Below, piece after piece: positions 16,834-24,900 of a stretch of 57,277 nt of DNA; positions within the stretch are counted from its first letter, which is position 1; each line of letters opens with the position of its first letter. Origin of the DNA: an uncultured Alistipes sp. Lineage in GTDB: Bacteria > Bacteroidota > Bacteroidia > Bacteroidales > Rikenellaceae. A model generated the notes under the pieces. That model did no database searches. It was not told the origin of the DNA and saw only the letters and a program-made list of their open reading frames with translations. The translations under genes and the position numbers were made by a program. The stretch is from NCBI GenBank assembly GCA_944321965.1, contig CALUNH010000017.1, forward strand, positions 1 to 57,277, written 5' to 3'.

Positions 16834-17026
16834 CGATTCGGTTTGCGGGTGCAAATATAGTACAAATAAATCACACCTGCAAATTCATTTCCCATTTTCC
16901 GGGGCTCTTTTTTGCCGGGTCTTTTCCCGCGGCCGGCAGAGGGACCGGCAGAGGGGCCGCCGACGCTGCCGGAAACGCAGAAGGCACAAAAAAACGATCT
17001 GCAAAAGTGCAAACCGTTTCATTTTG

Positions 17027-17100
17027 TGGGAACATGCAGATTTGAACTGCAGACCTCCTGCTTGTCAAGCAGGCGCTCTGAACCCCTGAGCTATGCTCCC
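17027..17100 (-). tRNA. tRNA-Val (anticodon GAC)
   Basis: Minus-strand cloverleaf with acceptor GGGAGCA / TGTTCCC, anticodon stem CCTGC/GCAGG around loop TTGACAA (anticodon GAC, decoding GUC/GUU) and T-arm TGCAG/CTGCA. CCA is not encoded. Confidence 0.93.
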
Positions 17101-17146
17101 TTATCTTCAAAAGGCCACTCCGATTCCTCAAAAGAAGCCCCACGTT

Positions 17147-17255
17147 TCAAAACTCCCCGGCTTCAAAGCCCCCTCGTTTCAAAAAGCCTTCCGCCTCAAA
17201 ACTCCCCGGCTTCAAAGCCCCCTCGTTTCAAAGCCCCCTCGTTTCAAAAAAAAAG
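17147..17255. repeat. Direct repeats in the spacer between two tRNA-Val genes
   Basis: A roughly 40-bp unit beginning TCAAAACTCCCCGGC occurs at 17147-17188 and again at 17196-17235, with a partial third copy of its end (CCCTCGTTTCAAA) to about 17247. The spacer 17101-17288 contains no gene. Confidence 0.75.
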
Positions 17256-17288
17256 CCCCTTGCATCGCTGTAAGTGGCTGTCATCGTG

Positions 17289-17363
17289 TGGGAGCTGAGG
17301 GAGTCGAACCCCCGACCCTCTGCTTGTAAGGCAGACGCTCTGAACCAACTGAGCTAAGCTCCC
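17289..17363 (-). tRNA. tRNA-Val (anticodon TAC), second copy
   Basis: Mature sequence identical to the tRNA at 16759-16833, with anticodon TAC. Here the bases after the discriminator do not encode CCA (CAC instead). Confidence 0.95.
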
Positions 17364-17568
17364 GTAAAAATGGCTTGGGACTGCAAAGGCAATCTTCCGA
17401 TTTGCTGCGGCAACCTGTTCCGTGCAACGGATCGCACCGCGGATCTTCATCCAGCGAACTCTCCGGTATTCCGTTTCGAGAAACCGACCCTTCCGAACCC
17501 GCCTCTCTCTCTTCGGCCGCCCCTTGCAGGCGTTTTGAAAGAACCTTTACGCAACCCTCGCGCATCTG

Positions 17569-17642
17569 CGCCTGAACAAGGACTTGAACCTAGGACCCCA
17601 TGATTAACAGTCATGTGCTCTAACCAACTGAGCTATTCAGGC
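17569..17642 (-). tRNA. tRNA-Asn (anticodon GTT)
   Basis: Minus-strand cloverleaf with acceptor GCCTGAA / TTCAGGC, D-arm GCTC/GAGC, anticodon loop CTGTTAA (anticodon GTT), T-arm CTAGG with TTCAAGT loop, discriminator G. CCA not encoded. It is the promoter-proximal gene of the four-tRNA cluster. Confidence 0.95.
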
Positions 17643-17674
17643 ATTCGATCCGGTTGTTTAACCGTTTCGGAGTG

Positions 17675-17705
17675 CAAATATATAGCAATTTTTCATTCCC
17701 GCAAA
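17675..17705 (-). promoter_or_regulatory. Promoter of the tRNA Asn-Val-Val-Val cluster
   Basis: On the minus strand TTTG (17702-17705), exactly 19 bp, TATATTTG (17675-17682), about 33 bp before the tRNA-Asn 5' end. Full consensus match. Confidence 0.85.
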
Positions 17706-17734
17706 ATAATCGTGTATTTTTTTCCGAAAAAAAG

Positions 17735-17742
17735 TATCTTTG
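17735..17742 (+). promoter_or_regulatory. -7 element of the DUF1573 gene
   Basis: TATCTTTG, 24 bp before the ATG at 17767. The -33 region is AT-rich without a clear TTTG. It rules out the longer in-frame start at 17740, which would overlap this box. Confidence 0.6.
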
Positions 17743-17766
17743 CAAAACGGACAACATACGGAAACA

Positions 17767-18846
17767 ATGAGCATAAAACACATTATAACACTTATTATCT
17801 GCATCTTATGCGGCTTTACCGCCCCGGCTCAGGGTTTGCTGGTCTTCGACACACCCCGCTGGGACTTCGGGACCATCCAGGAGCTCGACGGCCCCGTGAG
17901 CCACACCTTCACGGGCGAAAACCGCGGTGACAAGCCCCTGGTGATCCTCGACGTGGTGACCTCCTGCGGCTGCACGGTCCCCCGCTTCTCGAAACGCCCG
18001 ATCCTCCCCGGTCAGAAGACCGAAATCACCGTCACCTACGATCCCGCAAACCGCCCGGGGGTCTTTTCGAAAGAGTTGACCGTCTACTCCAGCGAGCGGA
18101 AGAAGATCGCCGCACTCACCGTCCAGGGCCGTGTCACCCCGCGTCCGAAAAGCATCGAGGAGCTCTATCCGGTCGATGCCGGAGGCGGACTGCGGCTGGC
18201 CTCGACACTCAACGCCTTCGCCTATATCCATGTCGGGGAGCCCGTGCAGGGAGCCATCGGCTACGTCAACGACTCCGACCGCCCGATCCGCCTCACCCTG
18301 CGGCCGCTGACCGCCAGCGGGCTGCTCCGCACGGAGGCCCCGGCCACGATCGCACCCCGCGAACGGGGTTCGATCAACTTCTCGTACCTCATCCCCGCGG
18401 ACCAGCCCCGTTACGGGACCCTGCGTGACGCCCTGGAGGTCGCGGTCGACGGCCGCAGCAACGGTACGACCCTCGTCACCCACGGAATCGGAGTGGACCC
18501 GCGGCCCGAAAACGATGAAAAAGCGAGCCCCCGGAGCGAATATTCGGAAAATATCCTTAAATTCGGCCCTGTAAAACAGCGCGAAAGCATCCGGAAACTC
18601 GGATTCACGCTCTCGAACACCGGCACGGCCGAACTGATCGTCCGGGCCGTCGAAGGCGAGGGGCATGTGGCCACGACACTCGCTCCCGGCATCCGGATCG
18701 CCCCCGGCGATTCGCTGCGGGCCGAGGTCCTGCTCAACCCCAGGGACCAGGAGTTCGGCGTGCTGAGCGAACACCTCGTCGTGGTGACCAACGACCCGAT
18801 CCGCCCCATGCGGCGGATCCGCGTCACGGCAATCATCGAAGAGTAA
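17767..18846 (+). CDS. DUF1573 domain protein (exported)
   Basis: 359-residue exported protein with signal peptide (MSIKHIITLIICILCGFTAPAQG). The first half is a DUF1573 immunoglobulin-like domain (about 23-125): FDTPRWDFGTIQELDGPVSHTF, then VVTSCGCTVPRFSKRPILPGQ with its conserved Cys-Gly-Cys, ending in TYDPANRPGVFSKELTVYS. The second half repeats a similar fold (FGPVKQRESIRKLGFTLSNTG, TNDPIRPMRRIRVTAIIEE). Such ASPM/SPD-2/hydin-like domains are common in Bacteroidetes envelopes; their function is unknown. The ATG at 17767 is chosen because it follows the -7 box and starts the signal peptide. The next gene starts 18 bp downstream. Confidence 0.88.
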   Translation: MSIKHIITLIICILCGFTAPAQGLLVFDTPRWDFGTIQELDGPVSHTFTGENRGDKPLVILDVVTSCGCTVPRFSKRPILPGQKTEITVTYDPANRPGVFSKELTVYSSERKKIAALTVQGRVTPRPKSIEELYPVDAGGGLRLASTLNAFAYIHVGEPVQGAIGYVNDSDRPIRLTLRPLTASGLLRTEAPATIAPRERGSINFSYLIPADQPRYGTLRDALEVAVDGRSNGTTLVTHGIGVDPRPENDEKASPRSEYSENILKFGPVKQRESIRKLGFTLSNTGTAELIVRAVEGEGHVATTLAPGIRIAPGDSLRAEVLLNPRDQEFGVLSEHLVVVTNDPIRPMRRIRVTAIIEE

Positions 18847-18864
18847 CACACTAATTTATATATA

Positions 18865-19749
18865 ATGTATCCCATTCTTGAAAAAAGACTCCTCGCAGAA
18901 GGCATCTGGCTGATGAAGATCCACGCCCCGCGCGTCGCCCGTTCGGCGCAGCCCGGACAGTTCGTCATCGTGCGGGCCGACGCTCACGGTGAGCGCATTC
19001 CGCTCACGATCTCCGATTTCGATGCCGCCGAAGGCAGCGTCACCATCGTCACCCAGGCCATCGGGGCCTCGACGCGCAAGATCTGCGCCCTGGAGCAGGG
19101 TGAAGCCCTGGCCGACTTTGCCGGACCGCTGGGCCGTCCGTCGGAGTTCGTGCACCTGCCCCTCGAAGAGGTGCGCCAACGCCGCTACCTCTTCGTGGCC
19201 GGAGGCGTGGGGACCGCCCCGATCTATCCGCAGGTCAAATGGCTCAAGGAGCACGGCGTGCGCGCCGACGTCATCATCGGCGCCAAGAACAGCCGGATGC
19301 TCATCTACACCGACGCCATGCGCGCCGTGGCCGAAAACCTCTATATCGCCACGGACGACGGCTCCGAAGGGTTCAAGGGGATGGTCACGGGGCTGATCGA
19401 GGAGCTTGTCGAGCAGCGCGGCGAGCGTTACGACGAATGCGTGGCCATCGGCCCGATGATCATGATGAAGTTCGTGGCCCTGACGACCCGCAAGTACAAC
19501 CTGAAGACCACCGTCTCGCTCAACGCCCTGATGGTCGACGGGACGGGCATGTGCGGAGCGTGCCGCGTGACGGTCGGCGGAAAGACGCGCTTCACGTGCG
19601 TCGACGGCCCGGAATTCGACGGCCACGAGGTCGATTTCGACGAGGCGATGCGCCGTCAGGGAATGTACCGCACCCAGGAGCAGCGCGCCGCAGCCATCGA
19701 GGCCGAACGCGAAGCGGGACACGTATGCAAAATCGGTTTGGACAAATAA
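18865..19749 (+). CDS. nfnA: NfnA: NADH-dependent ferredoxin:NADP+ oxidoreductase small subunit
   Basis: 294-residue FAD/NAD-binding subunit of the electron-bifurcating transhydrogenase (also annotated SudB or ferredoxin-NADP reductase alpha). FAD-binding part around residues 1-100 (PGQFVIVRADAHGERIPLTI), NAD-binding part from LFVAGGVGTAPIYPQVKWL, and C-terminal cysteines for a [2Fe-2S] cluster in DGTGMCGACRVTVGGKTRFTCVDGPEFDGHEVDF. Immediately followed (11 bp) by the large subunit. The pair couples NADPH oxidation to reduction of NAD and ferredoxin, or the reverse. Confidence 0.9.
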   Translation: MYPILEKRLLAEGIWLMKIHAPRVARSAQPGQFVIVRADAHGERIPLTISDFDAAEGSVTIVTQAIGASTRKICALEQGEALADFAGPLGRPSEFVHLPLEEVRQRRYLFVAGGVGTAPIYPQVKWLKEHGVRADVIIGAKNSRMLIYTDAMRAVAENLYIATDDGSEGFKGMVTGLIEELVEQRGERYDECVAIGPMIMMKFVALTTRKYNLKTTVSLNALMVDGTGMCGACRVTVGGKTRFTCVDGPEFDGHEVDFDEAMRRQGMYRTQEQRAAAIEAEREAGHVCKIGLDK

Positions 19750-19760
19750 CAGCGTAAAAC

Positions 19761-21146
19761 ATGGCGAACAAGATACCGCGCGTGCCGGTGCGCGAACAGG
19801 ATCCGGCAATTCGGGCAACCAACTTCGAGGAGGTCTGCTACGGCTACAACCAGGAGGAGGCTCTCCTCGAAGCCTCGCGCTGCCTGCGCTGCAAGAAACC
19901 CCGCTGCGTGGAGGCCTGCCCCGTGGGGATCAATATCCCGGAGTTCATCGCGGCGCTGCACGAGGGCAAACTGCAGGAGGCGGCCGACATCATCTCCGCG
20001 GACAGTTCGCTGCCCTCGATCTGCGGGCGCGTCTGCCCGCAGGAGACGCAGTGCGAGGGCTCGTGCATCCTCGGCATCAAGGGCGAACCGGTGGCCATCG
20101 GCAAGCTGGAACGCTTCGTCGGCGACTGGAAGCTCCAGAACGGCGCCGCACCGAAAGCTACGGCTCCCCGCAACGGCCGCAAGGTGGCCGTTATCGGCAG
20201 CGGCCCCGCCGGACTGGCCTGCGCCAGCGACCTGGCCCGCATGGGCTACGGCGTGAAGATCTTCGAGGCGCTGCACGAGGCGGGCGGCGTGCTGGTCTAC
20301 GGCATCCCGGAATTCCGCCTGCCGAAGCAGCGGGTCGTGGCCCGCGAAATCGAGGCCGTGAAGGCCTTAGGCGTGGAGATCGAAACCGACGTCATCGTGG
20401 GCCGCACGGTGACGATCGACTCACTGCTGGACGAAGAGGGTTACGATGCCGTCTTCATCGGCTCGGGGGCCGGGCTGCCGCGCTTCATGGGCATCCCGGG
20501 CGAGAACCTCAACGGCGTGGTCTCGGCCAACGAGTTCCTCACGCGCGCCAACCTCATGCACGCCTACGACGCCGAGTATGACACGCCGATCTATGTCGGG
20601 CAGCGCGTCGTTGTCGTGGGCGGCGGCAACGTGGCGATGGATGCCGTGCGCACGGCCAAGCGGCTGGGCGCCGAGGCCACGATCGTCTACCGCCGTTCGG
20701 AGAAGGAGCTCCCGGCCCGCGTCGAGGAGGTCCACCACGCCCGTGAGGAGGGCATCTGCTTCCGGATGCTGACCAACCCCACCGAAGTGCTGGGCGACGA
20801 GCGCGGCTGGGTCCGCGGCGTGCGCTGCGTGGAGATGGAGCTGGGCGAACCGGACGAGAGCGGACGCCGCTCGCCGGTAGTCAAGCCCGGCTCGGAGTTC
20901 GAAATCGCGTGCGACGTGGTGATCATGGCGCTGGGCACCTCGCCCAACCCGCTGCTGGCCGCCACGACCGAAGGCCTCGAAACCTCGCGCCGCGGCTGCA
21001 TCACGGCCGACGAGCACGGGGCCACAACCCGCAAGGGGGTCTTTGCCGGAGGCGATGCTGTGACGGGCGCCGCCACGGTGATCCTCGCCATGGGGGCCGG
21101 ACGCACCGCCGCCAAAGCCATCGACGAATATATCCGTTCGTTGTAA
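19761..21146 (+). CDS. nfnB: NfnB / GltA-type glutamate synthase-like large subunit
   Basis: 461-residue NADPH-linked flavoprotein. An N-terminal domain with two [4Fe-4S] sites (CLRCKKPRCVEACPVG and CGRVCPQETQCEGSC) is followed by an FAD Rossmann fold (VAVIGSGPAGLACASDLARMG) and an NADP fold (VVVVGGGNVAMDAVRTAKRLG). The C-terminal VFAGGDAVTGAATVILAMGAGRTAA is the second FAD contact. Such proteins are called GltA when alone and NfnB when paired with NfnA, as here. No glutamate-synthase large subunit is nearby, which favours NfnB. Confidence 0.9.
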   Translation: MANKIPRVPVREQDPAIRATNFEEVCYGYNQEEALLEASRCLRCKKPRCVEACPVGINIPEFIAALHEGKLQEAADIISADSSLPSICGRVCPQETQCEGSCILGIKGEPVAIGKLERFVGDWKLQNGAAPKATAPRNGRKVAVIGSGPAGLACASDLARMGYGVKIFEALHEAGGVLVYGIPEFRLPKQRVVAREIEAVKALGVEIETDVIVGRTVTIDSLLDEEGYDAVFIGSGAGLPRFMGIPGENLNGVVSANEFLTRANLMHAYDAEYDTPIYVGQRVVVVGGGNVAMDAVRTAKRLGAEATIVYRRSEKELPARVEEVHHAREEGICFRMLTNPTEVLGDERGWVRGVRCVEMELGEPDESGRRSPVVKPGSEFEIACDVVIMALGTSPNPLLAATTEGLETSRRGCITADEHGATTRKGVFAGGDAVTGAATVILAMGAGRTAAKAIDEYIRSL

Positions 21147-21206
21147 TACCGGGAAGCGGAAAAATGGCTATTTTTGCCACCGGGAAAAGAGTCTAAAAAA
21201 GAAGCA

Positions 21207-21896
21207 ATGAAAAACAGAAAGCTGTGGATCGTCACCCTGGCCGCACTCGGACTGGCGGCCTGCGGCGAACGGGAGCCCCGGACCTTCACGGGCTTCATCA
21301 CCGACGCCACGATGAATACCGTCACGGTTCAGGACCAGTCGTCCGAATCGACCTACACGTTCTCGACCGCAGAGGCCGACCGGAGCGAAGCCCACGGGCT
21401 GCTCACGGGAGCACCGGTGGTCGTGGAGTACAAGGGACGGCTGGAGGAGGGCGCCCAGGCCCTGAAGGTGGCCACGAACCCCACCTATGCCGAAGCCGTC
21501 GGGCGCTGGATGCTCTACGACCCGGAGAACCCGGAGTTCTCGATGGGCATCGAGATCCGCGTCGAGGGCGACGCGGCGTCGATCAACTCGGCGACGCTGG
21601 TCTACACGGGCTGGGAACTGCTCGACGAGGTCGGAAAGATTCTGCTCAAGGGGCAGAGCATCGGCAACGGCGGAAGTTTCGACTTCTCCCAAACGGGCAT
21701 CATCTCGAAGGATGCCGCCGGAAACTACTCGCTGACAATAGAGGGTACGAAGATCGTTTACGACAAGGTGTCCGAGAAGGCGGAGGCGGCCACAACGGGA
21801 AATACGGAGGCTGTCGCAACGGAACCGGCCGCAACCGCGGAAGGTGCGGATGCCGCCGCAGCCCCGGAAGAGGAGGCAGTTCCGGCGCAGGAGTAG
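21207..21896 (+). CDS. Lipoprotein, lipocalin-like, with Ala/Glu-rich tail
   Basis: 229-residue predicted lipoprotein: MKNRKLWIVTLAALGLAACGE has a clear lipobox (LAAC, lipidated C20). The body contains two beta-rich units; the second (GRWMLYDPENPEFSMGIEIRVEGD and later ISKDAAGNYSLTIEGTKIVYDKV) resembles the lipocalin-like proteins common in Alistipes and Bacteroides. The C-terminal 40 residues are low-complexity Ala/Glu/Thr. The in-frame start at 21174 overlaps the -7 box TATTTTTG (21169-21176) and is rejected. Followed by a strong terminator. Specific function unknown. Confidence 0.75.
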   Translation: MKNRKLWIVTLAALGLAACGEREPRTFTGFITDATMNTVTVQDQSSESTYTFSTAEADRSEAHGLLTGAPVVVEYKGRLEEGAQALKVATNPTYAEAVGRWMLYDPENPEFSMGIEIRVEGDAASINSATLVYTGWELLDEVGKILLKGQSIGNGGSFDFSQTGIISKDAAGNYSLTIEGTKIVYDKVSEKAEAATTGNTEAVATEPAATAEGADAAAAPEEEAVPAQE

Positions 21897-21917
21897 TCCG
21901 GGAATCGGCGCAGAAAC

Positions 21918-21956
21918 GAAACAGCCCGCTGACTGATGCAGCGGGCTGTTTTATTT
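21918..21956 (+). terminator. Terminator of the lipoprotein gene
   Basis: Stem AACAGCCCGCT (21920-21930) / AGCGGGCTGTT (21940-21950) with a 9-nt loop, then TTATTTATT. Confidence 0.9.
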
Positions 21957-21982
21957 ATTGGAAAGAGCCGTATCTTGCGTCC

Positions 21983-22027
21983 CTCACAGACCTCACAGAC
22001 CTCACAGACCTCACAAACCTCACAAAC
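21983..22027. repeat. Five tandem copies of a 9-bp unit
   Basis: CTCACAGAC occurs three times, then CTCACAAAC twice, followed by degenerate CTCGCGGCC-like copies to about 22088. It sits between the terminator at 21950 and the convergent glycosyltransferase stop. Confidence 0.9.
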
Positions 22028-22089
22028 CTCGCGGCCTCTCACGGCCCCTCGCGGTCCCCTCACAGGCTCTCGCGGCCCCTCGCGGTCCC

Positions 22090-23124
22090 TCAGGATCGCC
22101 GGGCAACCAGCCGTTCGACCCGTTCGGCAACGGATTCGGGCATGATGGCCGTCAGGCAGTGCCAGTCACCGTAGCGGCAGGGCTTGCTGCCGAAGACCGA
22201 GCAGGGGCGGCAGTCGAAATCGGCCTGCACGATCCCCTCCTCCGGGACGCCGTAGCCGAGGAATCCCAATCCGGGATGGGTGGCGCCCCAGACCGACACC
22301 ACCGGGGTGCCGACCAGCGCCGCAAGGTGCATGACCAGCGAATCCATCGCCACCACGCAGTCGAGATTCGAAACGAGGGCCATCTCCCCGGCCAGCCTAA
22401 CTTTTCCGGAGAGGGCCGTCACGTTGGGGAAGGTCCGTTCCATCTCCTCGGCGAAGGCCCGTTCGGCCCCGCCGCCGCTGTGGATAAAGACCCGGTCGAA
22501 ACGCGCTGAAAGGAGCCGGACCAGTTCGCGGCTCTGCGCCTCGGGGTAGGTTTTGCCCCGGTGGGCGGAGAAGGGCGCGAAGCCCACCCAGCGGCCCTGC
22601 TTCCCTCCGAAGGGATTTTCGAGCGTGCGGGGTTCGGCAGGCGCCGGATCCTCGAAGACAAAGCCCAGTTGCCGGAAGGTGTCGCAATAGCGCAGCACGG
22701 TATGGCGCAGAGGCTCCATGCCGCGGCCGCCGCAACGGATGAAGCGGCGTTTCTCGGCACGTCCCTTGTCGATATGGGCCGTGGGGATGCCGTGCAGCCG
22801 CATCGAAAGCCGGAAGGCCTGCGAGCGCAGCACATCGTGGACATCGGCCACGGCATCCACGCCGAGCCGCCGCGCCTCGGCCGCCAGGCGCCACATTCCC
22901 CGCAGGGAGTGGTGCTCGCCCTTCGTGTCGACCTCCAGGATCCCGACCCGGAGCCCCTCGAAGAAGGGCCGGAAGAGTTTCTGCGTCGCCACGGTGACCT
23001 TCAGGTCGGGGTAGGCCGCCAGCAGAGGCCGCAGGGCGTGGGGCAACATCGCCACGTCGCCCATGGCCGAAGTCCGCAGGACCAGCAGGTGACGGGGCAG
23101 GCCGCCGTTATTTTTTCTGCCCAT
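22090..23124 (-). CDS. Glycosyltransferase family 9 (heptosyltransferase-like)
   Basis: 344-residue GT9 enzyme related to ADP-heptose:LPS heptosyltransferases. N-terminal HLLVLRTSAMGDVAMLPHALRPL is the conserved acceptor-domain start (SAMGDV with the catalytic Asp), and the C-terminal domain has the donor-binding VSNLDCVVAMDSLVMHLAALVGTPVVSVWGATHP. It adds a sugar to lipopolysaccharide core or a related glycolipid at the cytoplasmic face. The start overlaps the DUF4254 gene by 17 bp, so the two are translationally linked. The sugar donor is not known. Confidence 0.92.
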   Translation of the reverse strand: MGRKNNGGLPRHLLVLRTSAMGDVAMLPHALRPLLAAYPDLKVTVATQKLFRPFFEGLRVGILEVDTKGEHHSLRGMWRLAAEARRLGVDAVADVHDVLRSQAFRLSMRLHGIPTAHIDKGRAEKRRFIRCGGRGMEPLRHTVLRYCDTFRQLGFVFEDPAPAEPRTLENPFGGKQGRWVGFAPFSAHRGKTYPEAQSRELVRLLSARFDRVFIHSGGGAERAFAEEMERTFPNVTALSGKVRLAGEMALVSNLDCVVAMDSLVMHLAALVGTPVVSVWGATHPGLGFLGYGVPEEGIVQADFDCRPCSVFGSKPCRYGDWHCLTAIMPESVAERVERLVARRS

Positions 23125-23713
23125 ACAAGACGGGGTTCAACGACGGGTCGTTGTACATCTTCATCTGTTTGTAGGTCTTCATGTACTTGCGCCCCGCCTC
23201 GATATCCTCGATCAGTTCCTCGATGGCCCGCGAGAGGTCCGTCTGCTGCGTGAGCAGCACCTCCAGCTTGCGGCGGCACGCCTCGCGGTGCGCCCCGTCG
23301 ACATCCGTGCGTTCGGTCTCCCGCGCCATGTGGTAGATCTTCAGCGCCAGGATCGACAGCCGGTCGATGGCCCACGCCGGAGTCTCCGTATTGAGCCGCG
23401 CATCGGCCGCCGGACGGATATCCTTATACTTGTCCAACAGGTAGGAATCCACATACTCCACCATGTCCGTGCGGTCCTGGTTCGACTTGTCGATCCGCCG
23501 CTTGATCCGCAGCGCCTCCACCGGGTCGATCGCCGGGTCGCGGATGATGTCCTCCAGATGCCACTGCACGGTGTCGATCCAGTTCTTGTGGTAGAGCAGG
23601 TGGTCGAGCGTCCCGGCCTCGTAAGGGTTCTCGATCGGGTGGTCCACATCGTCCCAACGGTGGTAATCCTCGATGGAACGGTTGAAAATGCGGTTCGCGT
23701 TTTCGGTAAACAT
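23108..23713 (-). CDS. DUF4254 domain protein
   Basis: 201-residue protein that spans essentially the whole DUF4254 family. It is rich in charged helices (IEDYHRWDDVDHPIENPYEAGTLDHLLYHKNWIDTVQWHLED) with conserved His/Trp positions and no signal or membrane segment. It is the first gene of a two-gene unit with the GT9 glycosyltransferase, a common pairing in Bacteroidetes, so a role in assembling or priming a glycolipid is likely by association only. The biochemical function of the family is unknown to me. Confidence 0.85.
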   Translation of the reverse strand: MFTENANRIFNRSIEDYHRWDDVDHPIENPYEAGTLDHLLYHKNWIDTVQWHLEDIIRDPAIDPVEALRIKRRIDKSNQDRTDMVEYVDSYLLDKYKDIRPAADARLNTETPAWAIDRLSILALKIYHMARETERTDVDGAHREACRRKLEVLLTQQTDLSRAIEELIEDIEAGRKYMKTYKQMKMYNDPSLNPVLYGQKK

Positions 23714-23734
23714 AGCTTCGGTTTTAGGGGAATA

Positions 23735-23766
23735 TTGTTATTTTCAACGGAAAATTATACCTTTGT
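23735..23766 (+). promoter_or_regulatory. Promoter of the glucosaminidase gene
   Basis: ATTG (23735-23738), 20-bp spacer, TACCTTTG (23759-23766), 22 bp before the ATG at 23789. It is divergent from the DUF4254 gene. Confidence 0.7.
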
Positions 23767-23788
23767 CGGTAATCATCAAACAAAGATA

Positions 23789-24793
23789 ATGAATATTTCC
23801 AGAAAAGCAATACTCCTCGCCGGAATCCTCCTCGCCTGCACGGCCCAACTCCCGGGCCAGGTGCGCCAGACCCGCGAAGAGTACATCGACCGATACATGC
23901 ACATCGCCGTGGCACACATGGAACGCTACGGAATCCCCGCCAGCATCACCATGGCTCAGGGAATCCTCGAATCCGACTGCGGGAACAGCCTCCTCGCGAT
24001 GAAGTCCAACAACCACTTCGGCATCAAGTGCAAGACCAACTGGAAGGGCCGACGGGTCTACCACGACGACGACGCCAAGGGCGAGTGCTTCCGCGCCTAC
24101 CCCACCGTCGAGGCCTCCTACGAGGACCATGCCGAATTCCTCGACTCGCAGCCGCGCTACGATTCGCTCTTCGCCTACGCCTCCGACGACTACAAAAGCT
24201 GGGCCCGGGGCCTGAAGGCGGCCGGTTACGCTACGGCCCCCGACTACGCCCAGCGGCTGATCCGCATCATCGAGGAGAACCAGCTCTACCTGCTCGACCG
24301 CCCCAACGGCGAACGGCTCTACGCCAAACGGTTCGGTCTGGAGCGCAATCCCGAAGAGTGGTTCTCGGCACAGTCGAGCGTCGAGGAGGTCGCCCGCACC
24401 GCAACGGCCGTCGATCCGGACAACTACCGCGTGACGATCAACGCCCACGAAGGCTACAACGTCTACATGACCAACGGCGTGCACTACGTCACGGCCAAGG
24501 AGAACGACACCTATGAGAACATCGGCCGCAAGTTCCGCATCTCGGCCCGGAACCTGCGGAAGTTCAACGACCTGAAGGACAAGAAGGCCCAGCCGATGAC
24601 CGGCGAGGTGGTCTACATCGAGCGCAAGAAGAAGCGCTGGGAGGGCAATGCCCGCCACCACATCTGCCGTCCGGGCGAGACGGTCTACGCCGTCGGGCAG
24701 TCCTACGCAATCCGAAGCCGCTCGATCGAACGCCTCAACAAACTCAAACCCGGCGAACGGCTCGAAGAGGGCCGGCAGCTGCGGATCAAATAA
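23789..24793 (+). CDS. N-acetylglucosaminidase with two LysM domains
   Basis: 334-residue exported peptidoglycan hydrolase. Signal peptide (MNISRKAILLAGILLACTAQLPGQ), a GH73-like glucosaminidase domain (about 30-170) with ITMAQGILESDCGNSLLAMKSNNHFGIKC containing the catalytic glutamate, followed by DDAKGECFRAYPTVEASYEDHAEFL. Two LysM repeats follow (about 225-270, HYVTAKENDTYENIGRKFRISARNLRKFN; about 287-334, HHICRPGETVYAVGQSYAIRSRSIERLN) that bind glycan chains. It probably cleaves GlcNAc-MurNAc bonds during cell separation. The start is fixed by the promoter and the signal peptide; earlier in-frame codons lie inside the divergent gene. Confidence 0.93.
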   Translation: MNISRKAILLAGILLACTAQLPGQVRQTREEYIDRYMHIAVAHMERYGIPASITMAQGILESDCGNSLLAMKSNNHFGIKCKTNWKGRRVYHDDDAKGECFRAYPTVEASYEDHAEFLDSQPRYDSLFAYASDDYKSWARGLKAAGYATAPDYAQRLIRIIEENQLYLLDRPNGERLYAKRFGLERNPEEWFSAQSSVEEVARTATAVDPDNYRVTINAHEGYNVYMTNGVHYVTAKENDTYENIGRKFRISARNLRKFNDLKDKKAQPMTGEVVYIERKKKRWEGNARHHICRPGETVYAVGQSYAIRSRSIERLNKLKPGERLEEGRQLRIK

Positions 24794-24900
24794 CCTCCGG
24801 CCGCAAAACGCCCGGCCGCAAAACGCTATAGAGCGCGGCACCCCGCCCCGGACCGCCGCCCCGACAAAACAGGAAACAACGACAGACCAGATACCAGACC

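Noticed and set aside
19761-21146. Glutamate synthase small subunit (GltD)
   Set aside because: No large glutamate synthase subunit is nearby and the directly preceding gene is the NfnA partner, so NfnB fits better.
21983-22088. Coding region for a repeat protein
   Set aside because: Although the 9-bp unit keeps frame, the stretch lies between a terminator and a convergent stop and has no start or domain.
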